A stretch of 64,000 nt of DNA from Paramoeba atlantica (taxonomy: Eukaryota > Discosea), in assembly GCA_977017575.1 (NCBI GenBank), contig CDRNVI010000190.1, positions 1 through 64,000 on the forward strand, given 5' to 3'. This document shows positions 1 to 9,383 of this stretch, in pieces. The position numbers and the translations under genes are program-made. Numbering within the stretch: position 1 is the first letter of the stretch; every line of letters starts with the position of its first letter. The notes under the pieces were generated by a model. It worked only from the letters and a program-made list of their open reading frames with translations. It ran no database searches and was not told where the DNA came from.

Positions 1-1122
1 GTGCCTTCATTCTCACTCTCAGAACTTGAAACAAACATACAAACACCAGATTTTTTTGTTCACCAACACAAACAATTCATTGAACAAAATGTGAAAAAAG
101 GAAGAATCCCTTCTTGGGTCAGACCTCTTCTTTGGTTTGTGTTACTTGGTTCTCTCTCTTCTGGAGATCAAATTTCGAGTGGTTGGTCTTCTCCTCTCCC
201 TGATGATCTCTCTCTTTTGATTGACATTGATGGATATCAGATTCTTTCTTTAAAGAGAAAGGGAAAAGAAAAGGGAAAAGGAGAAGAACAGAATGATGGA
301 GAAGAAGAAGAGAAAGATGAAGAAGAGAAAAAGAGATTCAAGGTAGCGAAGAGGTCAGGTGAACAAGCGTCGAGAGATATCCCTCGATTAGGTCTTACCG
401 AAAGAGAGATACAAGAAAGATGGGACAAGATAATGAAAGAGGTTTTTGTTTGTTATGCTTTTTTTGATCCTGAGGTTGGTTATGTAGATGGTGTATCACT
501 TGTTGCAAGAGATTTCTTTCGAGGTCTTGCCCCCTCTCCTTCCTCTCTTTCTCTCTCTTCTCCTTCTCCATCTCCATCTCCATCTTCTTCTCAACTAACA
601 AAAAAAGATTTCATGATTCTTGCTTTCGCAAAATTGTTTCATTCTCTTGGAACAAGAAATCTTTTCATTGTATCTGCCAAGTTTTCAGTGTTCTTGGTCC
701 TTCAAGCAATTGTCCCAAAATTTTGTCCAAAGTTTCAAAAATGGATAGATTTAGAGTTTGATGATGGTTCTGGGAATATCGTGATATCTTTTCTCTTTCG
801 AAAGGTTGTTCTTTTCTTTGAATCAACACCCATTAGTCCTTTTCTTTGGGATCGAGTATTATTTTATGGAATTTCAGAACTTTTTGTGGCGGTTGTTGCT
901 CTTCTTCAGCTCTGGGAGAACCCTCCACCTCCTGGTCCAGATTTTGGATCCAGTGCTCTTAATATTTTTGTACGAACTGTCGAAAAAGAGCGTCTCTTGA
1001 AAGTGATGGATAAGATGCAAGAACAAGTGAGAAATTATTTATTTGAAGAATGGCCTCAGCTTTTCTATGTGGGTTGTTCCTCTGGTGTTAATGTCAAAGG
1101 TGCAAAAGGAAACAAAAATTGA
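1..1122 (+). CDS. TBC-domain Rab GTPase-activating protein, 5' partial
   Basis: The reading frame is open from the first base, so the true start and N-terminus probably lie upstream of the window. Residues from about 33 (GRIPSWVRPLLW) match the opening TBC pattern in which a small polypeptide unit meets a Rab. An IxxDxxR-like stretch, ASRDIPR near residue 124, supplies the arginine finger. FFDPEVGYVDG near residue 154 is the second-finger block, and the later FLWDRVLFYG block is also TBC-like. The usual YxQ glutamine is replaced by Asp (GYVDG), so normal dual-finger catalysis is doubtful. Two low-complexity inserts interrupt the domain, one K/E-rich and one of Ser-Pro. The expected role is acceleration of GTP hydrolysis on a Rab in membrane traffic, or a non-catalytic relative of such a protein. 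No intron is needed in the visible part. Confidence 0.72.
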   Translation: MPSFSLSELETNIQTPDFFVHQHKQFIEQNVKKGRIPSWVRPLLWFVLLGSLSSGDQISSGWSSPLPDDLSLLIDIDGYQILSLKRKGKEKGKGEEQNDGEEEEKDEEEKKRFKVAKRSGEQASRDIPRLGLTEREIQERWDKIMKEVFVCYAFFDPEVGYVDGVSLVARDFFRGLAPSPSSLSLSSPSPSPSPSSSQLTKKDFMILAFAKLFHSLGTRNLFIVSAKFSVFLVLQAIVPKFCPKFQKWIDLEFDDGSGNIVISFLFRKVVLFFESTPISPFLWDRVLFYGISELFVAVVALLQLWENPPPPGPDFGSSALNIFVRTVEKERLLKVMDKMQEQVRNYLFEEWPQLFYVGCSSGVNVKGAKGNKN

Positions 1123-1128
1123 AATAAA
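1123..1128 (+). promoter_or_regulatory. Poly(A) signal AATAAA of the TBC gene
   Basis: AATAAA begins directly after the TGA stop, a very short 3' untranslated arrangement that fits the compact genome. Confidence 0.5.
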
Positions 1129-1522
1129 ATTTGTTTTCTGCGGCAGGAGTTTTTTTTTAAAATCACCACAAACAAACGCTCACACTCTCTGGTGGGGAGG
1201 GGGTTGATGGAAGAGGAACCCATGATTCAACCAAGTTAGAAAAACGAAAAATGTCAGGTCGAAGCCATCACAAATGATGAAAGTCCAAAAATTGTTGCCG
1301 AGCGAAAAAGAAAAAAAATTTCTCTCCTTGAGACCAAATAAAACAATCCTTTTTCATCGAAAAATTCAGTTTAAATGTGACTTTATGAAAAGTCGTAACG
1401 ATTCGAAAAGTCCTAAAATCCAAATAAGGGAAAAATCCGGAAAATCAGAAAAGTGTTATTTTTATTTTTTTGGTCCCGTTCTCTTCTCTCCTTTCTTTCT
1501 CCTGTTTTTCTCCCTCTTTTCC
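1129..1522. other. Intergenic region upstream of the PstS-like GPCR
   Basis: About 390 bases. It holds the end of the TBC transcript and the leader of the next gene. The reading frame of the GPCR stays open upstream to an ATG at 1274. The 83 residues added there are basic and would bury the signal peptide, so I treat them as leader sequence. No other structure is evident. Confidence 0.4.
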
Positions 1523-3526
1523 ATGAAACCTTTTTTCTTTCTTTCTCTCCTTTCTTTGTTCCTTCTTGGAGCATCATCACAATCAATCCCTTCTCCTGAT
1601 CGTTCTCTCTTTGATTTCATCTCTGCTGGATCCACCCTTGCTTTTCCGATCGTCTCCGAATGGCTGTATTCGTACACCCTCTTACAACCCAAAAAAACAG
1701 TTGTCTATGAAGGTGGAGGATCAGGGAGTGGGATTCGAAGAACTCTCGAAAATTCAATCGATTTTGGGTTGACAGAGAGATTCCCTTCTGATGAAGATTA
1801 CGAACTGTTTCCGAACCTTATTACAATTCCGTACGTTGGAGCGACAGTGATTCTCATCTTTAATAATCCAACCATTGAAGAATATCTGAACTCTCTTCCC
1901 ATCAACGAAACAATAGGGACAAGAAACTACACCCCACAAAATTATCTCATTCTTGGAAGAGAAACAGTTGCTGATATTTATGGAGGAGAGATCAACTATT
2001 GGGATGATCCGCGAATTCTTGCAGACAACACCCCTGGGCTTGGTGAAGTAGGAGGAGGTTCTCTCTTTGAACATATCCCAATTTTTCGTTTTACTCGAAG
2101 AGACGCTTCAGGGACAACAACTCTCTTTATGGACGCATTGGGTTCCTTTTCAGAGTCTTTTGGAGATGATTATCCTGCAAGTTCTCGATTCCCTTCGAAT
2201 CTCACGTCTCTCCCTGACTTTTTCACTGCGTTTGGGAATGATGGACTTGCCCACGCATCTTTCAATTTGGAATATTCAATTGCGTACATTAGCTCTCCTT
2301 CCAACCTCAACATGGAGTTTGCTCTTATTCCCAATTTTCGAGGACAATTGACTTCTCCTTTGAATGACAACCCTGCTTTGACAGGACTTCTCGATAATGA
2401 AGTTCCAGTCGTCAACGAGAAGAATGAAATCGATGGAGTTGACTTAGACAGAGATCAAATCTACCCAATTTTTGGATTTTCTTATCTTTTAATCAACCCA
2501 GAGATTGCTGTGAGTTGCGAGGGAAGGAGAGAGGCTTTTCTCTTTTTGAGATATTCACTGTCCGATTCGAAAATCAGGCAGATTGGTGAATCGCTTGTTT
2601 TTTTATTACCTTCTCAGAACTACGATGAAGAAGCTCTTAAGATCTTGGAAACTGTTACTTGTGGAGAAGGAATTTTCCTTCTTGATCCCGTGATGGAAGA
2701 GATTCACGAATCAGCTGCTTTCCCTGTTTTCCTCAGTCTGGCCATGTTCTTTCTTGTTGTGACGATCACCAGCTCAGCTTACTTAATGTTCACTCAGCCT
2801 GGAACTCGAAAGGCTTCTATCCTTCCTTTTTCTGTTCTTCTTCTCTGTGGCGGGTTTCTTTGTTATTTTGTTCAGATATTTTGGTATCTTGTTCCAGATG
2901 AAGACTACATTTGTCAGCTTCGCCAATGGCTGACAGCTTTTGGGTTGACATTTGTAGTTATAGCAATGGCCCTTCGACAGTGGGTCTTACTCCAAATCTT
3001 TTTGAGACGAAAACACTTTACTTCTTATACTACATCTATTCGAGATGCTCTAATCTTCATGTGCATCGTGATACTTATTCAACTCATAATCATGCTCTGT
3101 TGGACAGAAATCGATCCGTACAGTTCCTCAAAGAGATCAGAGGACAATTTGAATCAAATTTTTTCTTGGGAATGTCGGTCAGAAGATTCGTGGATTTGGT
3201 TTGGCCTCGAGATTGCTTTTTTCGCCATAATGATCTCCTTTATGATGATCACTGTCTATTTTGTCTGGAAATTTTCTGCTGATCTACCTGGACACAAGTA
3301 CACTGTTATGTCCATCTATAACTTGGTCATGATCTTCATTGTCTTGGCGATTTTATACGCTACAACAATTGAAGGAGATGACGAAGTTGCCATCACAGCG
3401 ATGGTGTCCTTAACTGTTGTGACTCTTTCCTCAGTCGGTTTAAATTTCCAATTGACTGCTGCTACTCAAGCAACAGCGACTGCCAGATCCAGATCGCAGA
3501 GTGGGGTAGACAAAGGTTCCAAATGA
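1523..3526 (+). CDS. Class C GPCR with PstS-like phosphate-binding ectodomain
   Basis: A single-exon protein of 667 residues. The start at 1523 is chosen because MKPFFFLSLLSLFLLG is a clean signal peptide. An upstream in-frame ATG at 1274 would hide it. Residues about 25-370 resemble the periplasmic phosphate-binding protein PstS. The first block is ISAGSTLAFP, then GGGSGSGIRR, IPYVGATV, INYWDDPRI and RRDASGTT. The last motif and the GSGSG loop are ligand-contacting positions in that family. Residues from about 400 form seven membrane segments of the 7tm_3 (metabotropic glutamate/GABA-B) type, with a Cys at the start of TM3 (ICQLRQWL) and a matching Cys in extracellular loop 2 (SWECRSED). The likely role is a plasma-membrane receptor coupled to G proteins. 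Phosphate or another oxyanion as ligand is inference from the binding fold. Amoebal receptors of this class often carry bacterial-type binding domains, so the plan is plausible, but this particular domain is unusual. Confidence 0.85.
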   Translation: MKPFFFLSLLSLFLLGASSQSIPSPDRSLFDFISAGSTLAFPIVSEWLYSYTLLQPKKTVVYEGGGSGSGIRRTLENSIDFGLTERFPSDEDYELFPNLITIPYVGATVILIFNNPTIEEYLNSLPINETIGTRNYTPQNYLILGRETVADIYGGEINYWDDPRILADNTPGLGEVGGGSLFEHIPIFRFTRRDASGTTTLFMDALGSFSESFGDDYPASSRFPSNLTSLPDFFTAFGNDGLAHASFNLEYSIAYISSPSNLNMEFALIPNFRGQLTSPLNDNPALTGLLDNEVPVVNEKNEIDGVDLDRDQIYPIFGFSYLLINPEIAVSCEGRREAFLFLRYSLSDSKIRQIGESLVFLLPSQNYDEEALKILETVTCGEGIFLLDPVMEEIHESAAFPVFLSLAMFFLVVTITSSAYLMFTQPGTRKASILPFSVLLLCGGFLCYFVQIFWYLVPDEDYICQLRQWLTAFGLTFVVIAMALRQWVLLQIFLRRKHFTSYTTSIRDALIFMCIVILIQLIIMLCWTEIDPYSSSKRSEDNLNQIFSWECRSEDSWIWFGLEIAFFAIMISFMMITVYFVWKFSADLPGHKYTVMSIYNLVMIFIVLAILYATTIEGDDEVAITAMVSLTVVTLSSVGLNFQLTAATQATATARSRSQSGVDKGSK

Positions 3527-3547
3527 AAAGAAGATTGTGAATGTTTT

Positions 3548-6500
3548 TTAATCCCAATATTTAATCAAACCATCCCACCCACAAGTCGCAATCCGAGATG
3601 GCTCAATGGGATGCCAAGCACACCCAATACAAACACCATCGTGTGCTTTCAACTTTTTCAAAATTCTGTTGAAAAAAGAGGGGGGGGGGTGTAAGAAGGC
3701 CACATAAGCAAATTAATTAATTGTTTTTTGTGTTTTTCTCAAAAATAAAAAAAGAAAAAAGAAAAAAAAAACCTCGTTGTTCGCCAATCCCATACGTAAA
3801 CTTGTCCTCCAGATGACCCAGAAATAACATACGCACAATCAGGGGAAAAGTTTACTTGACATGCATATCCTGTCCCAATTTTTGTTAATACAAACAAACC
3901 AAAATCTCTTGGAAACAATAATCCCCTCCCCCAAAAAAAAATCCAAAAAGCAGGTGCATCAAAAATAAAAGTAGAAGTTTTTCAGATCAAAACCAACCTG
4001 CCGTGAGATGGCCAGTGAATCGTTTTTTCTTGTTCAAACTAAATCGATTGTTCGCACTAAAAAAAAAAAAAATAAAAAAATTAACAAAAATTAAAAACTT
4101 GATTCAAAAATAATAAAAAAAAGAAATAGAAAAAGAAAAAGAAAAAGAAAAAGAAAAGAGCCAAACCTGTAAATCAAAACCTGATTATCCAAAGATTGAG
4201 CAGCAAACCACTTCTCCTTTGGATGAATTGCAACAGAAGGCATCGAATGCATATGGGGTTCTTGGATCACTTTAATATCAACAGGAATTCCATACTCCCA
4301 AATCCGGATGCTTTTGTCATCGGAAGTAGAGATAAATCTCCTTCCTTCATCGACAAAAAGGACTGTATTTACTGCCTGAAAAAGGAGAGAGAAATTTTTT
4401 GTTATTACATCAAAATTATCTTTTTTCTTTTTTGTGGTTCTTTTGTTTTTCTTTTTGTTGTATTTTTCTGAAAAAAACTCACAAAATACAAATATAAACA
4501 CAATATTTGAAAAGAGAAAGAGAGTAAAAGAAAAGAAAAATGTACCATCAAATGGCGATCATATTCCTGAACAACCTCTTTTGTTCGAGTATCCCACTAT
4601 TTTTCAAAAATGAATCCATTTTGTCTAAAGAAGAGAGAAAAGAAAAAAGAAAATAACTTGAATAATCTTATTATTTGAACAAGCAGCAAGAAATTCATTA
4701 TTATTTACAGGATAAAATTTCACACAAAAAGGGATTTTCTTATTGGTGAATCGATTGATACATTGTCCTGTTTCTGTATCCCACAACTAAAAAAAAAAAT
4801 CAGCAAACAAAAAAGAAATCTTCATTGTTTAAAAAAAAAAGAGATATCAAAATAAAATAAAAGAAAAAAGAAAAAACAGAAAGAAAAAAAAGAAAAAGAA
4901 AAAAGAAAAAAAAAAAACCTTAACAAATCGATCATAACTCGCACTCAAAAACTGTTTGCCATCATTCGAAAAATCAATGGAGCGAACAGCTCCCCCATGT
5001 CCAAGATATGTTCTCGCACATTGTCTTTTGTTGTAAACATCCCAAATCTATCATTTTTTTTTTGTGTCAATAAAAGATATTCATTTTTTTTTGATTTTTC
5101 TTTCTTTTTTTTTTTGATTTAAAATGATTTTGTTTTTTTTGGTTTTTTTGGTTTTTTTGGTTTTTTTGTTTTTTGTTTTTTGTTTTTTGTTTTTTGGTTT
5201 TTTTGTTTTTTTGTTTTTTTGTTTTTTTGTTTTTTTGTTTTTTGTTTTTGTATTGTTTTTTGTTTCTGTTTTTGTTTCATTTTGTTTTTAGGTTTATAAA
5301 AATTGTTTTGGAGATATAAAATCAGCATTAAAAAGGAACAAACCTTAATCTTAGCATCCATCCCAGCAGAAAGAATCAAATGACCACTCTTCGGGAAAAA
5401 CTGAATCGCAGAAACTCCCTTAGTGTGCCCAGACCATGTATGAATTGGTTTCTTTGGCAAGTAACATTCATGTTCCATATCAATTCGTGAAGTAAGTTCT
5501 GTGAATAAAATAAATTTGTTAAGTATTTGAAGAAAACCAGAAAAAAAAATGGAAAAAGAAATACAAAATCTCAACACCAAAAAAAATTCTCATTCAAATA
5601 AAGAAAAATTGAAAATAAAAAATAAAAATTAAACATCCCAAGAAAAAAAATAGAGAACAAAAAAAAAGAAGAACCTTTTGGAACATCAACAAAAGAGCGG
5701 CCAAGATAATCTTTCAATTCCTTTCCATGAAAGACAGTTTTTTCCTCTACATCTTCTGTTTCTTCTTCTTCTTTCTTTTCTTCAGGTTTCTTTTTATACT
5801 TTTCAACCATTTCTTCGGTCTGTCATATTCAGTTAGAAAATTTTCAAAAATCCTCTCTCCTTCTCTTCTATTCTCCAAAAAGAAAAACCAAAAAAAGAAA
5901 GAAAGATAAAAAAAAGATTAAAGAAAAGATAAACAAAAAGATAAACAAAAGAAAAATAAAACAAAACAACAAAAAAGAAAGAAAGAAAGAAAACAACAAA
6001 AAGAAAAACAAACCGGCTCAGGAACTTTATAAGCCTCCAACTCAGGATGAGGTTTCCAAGGACCCTGAAAACTATCCCCCGCAGGATCTTCTCTCTCTCC
6101 CTTTCTCTTTCTCTTTCTCTTTCCTTTCTCTCCCATTTCTTCTCCTTTTTCTTGGCCAGGTAAAAGAGAAGTGACTCGAGGATTGTCGTTTTGGATGAGA
6201 GTTGTTCCTCTTGAGGATGCTGATAATGCAGGATCTTCAGCAGTTCCTGTTAGAAAGAAAGTAAATGATTTTGTTTTTGTCAAAGATCAAAAAGGTGAAA
6301 AGAAAGAAAAGAAAATCAGAAAAAAAAGAAGAAAGGAATAAAAAAAAACAAAGGAATAAAAATCTAAAAAAAAAATAAAAAAAAAATAAAATAAAAAAAA
6401 ACCAGTATTCTGAAAAGAATGATACTGTTGATGAAAAGCAAATTCATCAATATGATCTCGTTCAACAAAACCATTCCAACAATTTTTAGTAAATTCATCT

Positions 6501-7118
6501 TCTACAGTTACTCCAGGTACTTTTGTTGGTCCTTTTTTTTTCAATTTGGATTTGAATTTGGATTTGGATGTAAATTATTTGCATTTCCTATTTGCTTCTC
6601 TCTTTTTCTTTCTTTCTTTTCTCTTTCTTTCTTTCCTTTTCTCCTTCTTTTTTTCCTGCCGCACCTCTTTTCCTTCCCTTCTCGTCTTAAAATTAAAAAA
6701 AAAAAAGAAAAAAATTACCTTGAACAGGAGCAAAGAGGGAATCATAAGAAGGGTTATGATAAACAACTTTCTCATCTGGTCGTTGTAAATGGGTGTGTTG
6801 TCCAGGAAGCGCAATCACATGTGGCGTCAAGTTGACATTTTGAGAAGAAACGGAAGAAAAATTGGTTTTGATCAAACTTCCTTCTGGTTTTTTTTTTTTT
6901 GAGTTTTTTTTTTGAAAAGTTTTTTTGTTTTTTTTTTATCACCCTCTCAGAACCAAAGCTATCATAACAATCAACCATCACCCATAAAGAACAAAAAACA
7001 AACCACTTTTTGGGGGAACTACGGAAGAAGATGAGGAGGAAGGAGGGGGAAGAGAGGGAGCGGGAATTGTTGTTGCTGAATCATCATCAACCTCTTCATA
7101 TGCAGATAACAACTCCAT
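3548..7118 (-). CDS. CDC40: Pre-mRNA-processing factor 17 (PRP17/CDC40), WD40 protein
   Basis: Spliced gene of about twelve exons, read from 7118 down to the TAA at 3548-3550. PRP17 is a spliceosomal WD40 protein needed for the second step of splicing. Family-specific blocks appear in order: the N-terminal [12 protein letters not shown] and [12 protein letters not shown] exon near 6.8 kb, [13 protein letters not shown] near 6.45 kb, an acidic linker, then [20 protein letters not shown] near 5.4 kb. These are followed by the WD repeats [26 protein letters not shown] and SLDNQVLIY, and the C-terminal [11 protein letters not shown]. The gene looks intact. Its introns are short and T-rich on the coding strand; one near 5.13-5.27 kb holds a simple repeat. 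Exon 1 (7118 to about 7007) is partly copied twice downstream in cluster A. The gene is divergent from the first cluster A gene with a 244-base gap, a likely shared promoter. Confidence 0.93.
5119..5280 (+). repeat. T-rich minisatellite in a CDC40 intron
   Basis: An array of G or GG followed by 5-8 T (plus strand), lying between two WD40-coding exons of CDC40. It is interrupted and variable, typical of slippage. It is not a telomere repeat. Confidence 0.8.
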
Positions 7119-7362
7119 TCAACAACAAAACGAACAAGCTCTTTTGAGAAATGAATGAACCAAAAAACAAAAACAAAAAAAGAAAGAAAAACAAAAAAGA
7201 AAAAGAAAAGTTTTTCGAAAACCAAAAACAAAAAAACAGAAAAAAAGAGAAAAAGTGGTCTTCACCGAATCCGAAAAGAGTTGATCTTTTTTCGAAGGTC
7301 TTTAAAATGATTTTTTGATTTTTTTGATGTTTTGTGAAAAATTGGTTTTGTTTTCTTGTTGG
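7119..7362. promoter_or_regulatory. Putative bidirectional promoter between CDC40 and cluster A copy 1
   Basis: A 244-base AT-rich gap between two divergent start codons. Related sequence, including the AACAACTCCATTCAA start region of CDC40, recurs ahead of cluster A copies 2 and 3, so each downstream copy kept part of this region. No TATA box is convincing by eye. Confidence 0.45.
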
Positions 7363-7809
7363 ATGGCGAATTGTGATTCATCAAAACCATTCGTTTTTGT
7401 GATTGGCAGTTCTTCGATTCTCAGTATCTTGGCAAAACTCCCAGGAGGAATAAGTTTTGAACCTCAAACTGACTTCTCCGAAAAAACTGATTATCGAGGA
7501 ATCCTTGTCTACCCCCAGACGTTCTACTTTGAAGAGGAAGGAGTGGGATCGGGAGTGGACGCAATTCTGGATGGAATTCAACTGACAATTTCCCAAGTTG
7601 GAGAGATCGCTGGGCAATGTATTTATGTTTGGGTTGATCCACTGGACATTAACCTCAAAGAAAAGGTGGTTGAAAGATTGAGATTAAGAGAAAGAGGGGG
7701 TGTGTGGGAGTTTGGTGCTGATTCTGAGGAGGATGAAATTCACAAGATTGAGAAATTTTTCAAAGAAAATTTGCAGGAAACTCAACTCAAACCAGCGAAA
7801 AGAAAATAA
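7363..7809 (+). CDS. KPAKR-tail family protein, cluster A copy 1
   Basis: 148 residues, single exon, start MANCDSSKPFVFV. I do not recognise the family. Reading the sequence as alternating strands and helices gives a beta strand (KPFVFVIG), a helix, a strand ending in a proline (GILVYP), an amphipathic helix, a hydrophobic strand (CIYVWVDP), a helix (LKEKVVERLRLRERGG), a strand (VWEFG) and a C-terminal helix (KIEKFFKENL). The protein ends in LKPAKRK. This suggests a small alpha/beta protein of about 147 residues, with no signal peptide or membrane segment, so probably cytosolic. Copies at 8089 and 8793 are close paralogues, and cluster B at 56-59 kb is a more distant branch. Function is unknown. 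An in-frame TTG further upstream is an unlikely start because the paralogues all begin at this ATG. Confidence 0.8.
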   Translation: MANCDSSKPFVFVIGSSSILSILAKLPGGISFEPQTDFSEKTDYRGILVYPQTFYFEEEGVGSGVDAILDGIQLTISQVGEIAGQCIYVWVDPLDINLKEKVVERLRLRERGGVWEFGADSEEDEIHKIEKFFKENLQETQLKPAKRK

Positions 7810-7859
7810 ACGGTGACATTGTCAAACTTGAGGTGGGAAGGGAAACCATCGCCCAGAAA

Positions 7860-7991
7860 GAACAAAAACAAACCACTTTTGGGGGAACTACGGAAGAAGA
7901 TGAGGAGGAAGGAGGGGGAAGAGAGGGGAGGAGCGAGAATTGTTGTCGGTGCTGAATCACCAGCCCCTTCATGAGCAGATAACAACTCCAT
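7860..7991 (-). pseudogene. CDC40 exon 1 fragment, first copy
   Basis: On the minus strand this stretch starts MELLSAHEG and aligns with CDC40 exon 1 (MELLSAYEE, followed by a PAPS/PPSSSS-type stretch and PPKSGL). No CDC40 exon 2 or WD40 sequence follows. It is a by-product of the tandem duplication that created cluster A: the unit began inside CDC40 intron 1 and carried exon 1, the promoter and the family gene. It may still serve as promoter-proximal sequence. Confidence 0.85.
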
Positions 7992-8088
7992 TCAAAACAA
8001 TAAAACGAACAACCTTTTCAAAGGTATTGAAAATGATTTTTGATGTTTTGTGAAAAAAAAAAGGTTTTGTTTTTGTGTGTTGCGTTGA

Positions 8089-8526
8089 ATGGCGGATTGT
8101 GATTCATCAAAACCATTCGTTTTTGTGATTGGCAGTTCTTCGATTCTCAGTATCTTGGCAAAACTCCCAGGAGGAATAAGTTTCGAACCTCAAACTGACT
8201 TCTCCGAAAAAACTGATTATCGAGGAATCCTTATCTATCCCCAGACGCTCCACTTTAGAGGAAAATTGGGAGTGGACGCAATTCTGGATGGAATTCAACT
8301 GAAAATTTCCCAAGTTGGAGAGATCGCTGGGCAATGTATTTATGTTTGGGTTGGTCCACTGGACATTGATCTCAAAGAAAAAGTGGTTGAAAGATTGAAA
8401 TTAAGAGAAAGAGGGGGTGTGTGGGAGTTTACTGCTGGCGATGAGGAGGATGAAATTCACAAGATTGAGAAATTTTTCAAAGAAAATTTGCAGAAAACTC
8501 AACTCAAACCAGCGAAAAGAAAATAA
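8089..8526 (+). CDS. KPAKR-tail family protein, cluster A copy 2
   Basis: 145 residues beginning MADCDSSKPFVFV and ending LKPAKRK. It is nearly identical to copy 1 apart from a shorter acidic loop around residue 60 (RGKLGVD replaces EEEGVGSGVD) and scattered substitutions such as EFTAGDEED. Reading frame and start are intact, which suggests selection or a very recent origin. The start is 726 bases after that of copy 1. The function is unknown, and the same small alpha/beta pattern is seen. It has its own upstream region derived from the CDC40 side promoter. Confidence 0.8.
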   Translation: MADCDSSKPFVFVIGSSSILSILAKLPGGISFEPQTDFSEKTDYRGILIYPQTLHFRGKLGVDAILDGIQLKISQVGEIAGQCIYVWVGPLDIDLKEKVVERLKLRERGGVWEFTAGDEEDEIHKIEKFFKENLQKTQLKPAKRK

Positions 8527-8589
8527 ATGGTGGCGACATTGTTAAAGTTGAGGTGGGAGGGGAAACCATCGCCCAGAAAGAACAAAAAA

Positions 8590-8711
8590 CAAACCACTTT
8601 TGGGGAACTACGGAAGAAGATGAGGGGAAGAGAGGGGGAAGAGAGGGGAGGAGCGGGAATTATTGCCGATGCTGAATCACCAACCCCTTCATGAGCAGAT
8701 AACAACTCCAT
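8590..8711 (-). pseudogene. CDC40 exon 1 fragment, second copy
   Basis: Minus-strand MELLSAHEGVGDSA is again the start of CDC40 exon 1. It lies upstream of cluster A copy 3 as the first fragment lies upstream of copy 2. The rest of CDC40 is absent. Confidence 0.85.
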
Positions 8712-8792
8712 TCAACAATAAAACGAACAACCTTTTCAAAGGTATTGAAAACGATTTTTTAGTTTTTGTTTTCTTGTGTGTGAATTGATTGT

Positions 8793-9242
8793 ATGGCGGA
8801 TTGTGATTCACCAAAACCATTCGTTTTTGTGAGTGGCAGCTCTTCGATTATCGGTGTATTGAGAGAACACCCAGGAGGAATAAGTTTTGAACCTAGTCAA
8901 ACCGACCTCTCCGAAAAAACTGACTATCGAGGAATCCTTGTCTATCCCCGAACGTTCTACTTTGAAGAGGAAGGAGTGGGATCGGGAGTGGAAGAAAGTC
9001 TGGATGAAATTCAACAGAAAATTTCCCAAGTTGGAGAGATCGCTGGGCAATGTATTTATGTTTGGGTTGATCCACTGGACACTAACCTCAAAGAAAAAGT
9101 GGTTGAAAGATTGAGATTAAGAGAAAGAGGGGGTGTGTGGGAGTTTGGTTCTGGGGATGAGGAGGATGAAATTCCCAAGATTGAGAAATTTTTCAAAGAA
9201 AATTTGCAGGAAGTTCAACTCAAACCAGCGAAAAGAAAATAA
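8793..9242 (+). CDS. KPAKR-tail family protein, cluster A copy 3
   Basis: 149 residues, start MADCDSPKPFVFVSG, end LKPAKRK. It is the most divergent of the three: SSIIGVLREHPGG replaces SSILSILAKLPGG, there is an extra residue in EPSQTD, and EESLDEIQQKI forms the central helix. The conserved core (YVWVDPLD, VVERLRLRERGG, KIEKFFKENLQ) is unchanged. The start is 704 bases after that of copy 2. It converges with WASH1, whose stop codon is only about 140 bases away. Function unknown. Confidence 0.8.
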   Translation: MADCDSPKPFVFVSGSSSIIGVLREHPGGISFEPSQTDLSEKTDYRGILVYPRTFYFEEEGVGSGVEESLDEIQQKISQVGEIAGQCIYVWVDPLDTNLKEKVVERLRLRERGGVWEFGSGDEEDEIPKIEKFFKENLQEVQLKPAKRK

Positions 9243-9350
9243 ATGGTGGTGACATTGTCAAAGTTGAGGTGGGAGCTTGACACCTCACCCCTGTCAAACA
9301 ACCAACAAAAAGGGATAACTCACTTTGTCAGAAATAAGAGAAAAAAAATC

Positions 9351-9356
9351 TTTATT
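9351..9356 (-). promoter_or_regulatory. Poly(A) signal of WASH1
   Basis: AATAAA on the minus strand, 28-33 bases past the WASH1 stop codon. Confidence 0.55.
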
Positions 9357-9383
9357 AATACTCTGCTGGGTGGGACAATTTTT

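Larger units (their letters stand above)
6972..9277. repeat. Tandem duplication of a ~0.72 kb unit (promoter, CDC40 exon 1, family gene)
   Basis: Three successive units share the same order: a CDC40 intron 1/exon 1 segment, an intergenic promoter, and a KPAKR-tail gene. The join is visible after each stop codon, where a TTGAGGTGGGA-type sequence runs into sequence matching CDC40 intron 1 (CATCGCCCAGAAAGAAC against CATCACCCATAAAGAAC). After copy 3 the same TTGAGGTGGGA leads into unrelated sequence, which marks the original right edge. The unit spacing is 726 and 704 bases. Confidence 0.85.

Noticed and set aside
1274-1522. N-terminal extension of the PstS-like GPCR by 83 residues
   Set aside because: It is basic low-complexity sequence that would precede and hide a good signal peptide at 1523.
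5119-5280. GGTTTTTT-type array that looks like an internal telomere repeat
   Set aside because: The unit length is irregular (5-8 T, one or two G) and it lies inside a CDC40 intron. Slippage of a simple repeat explains it.
7363-9242. Cluster A as a mobile element
   Set aside because: No terminal repeats, target-site duplication or transposase. The presence of CDC40 exon 1 in each unit shows local tandem duplication.
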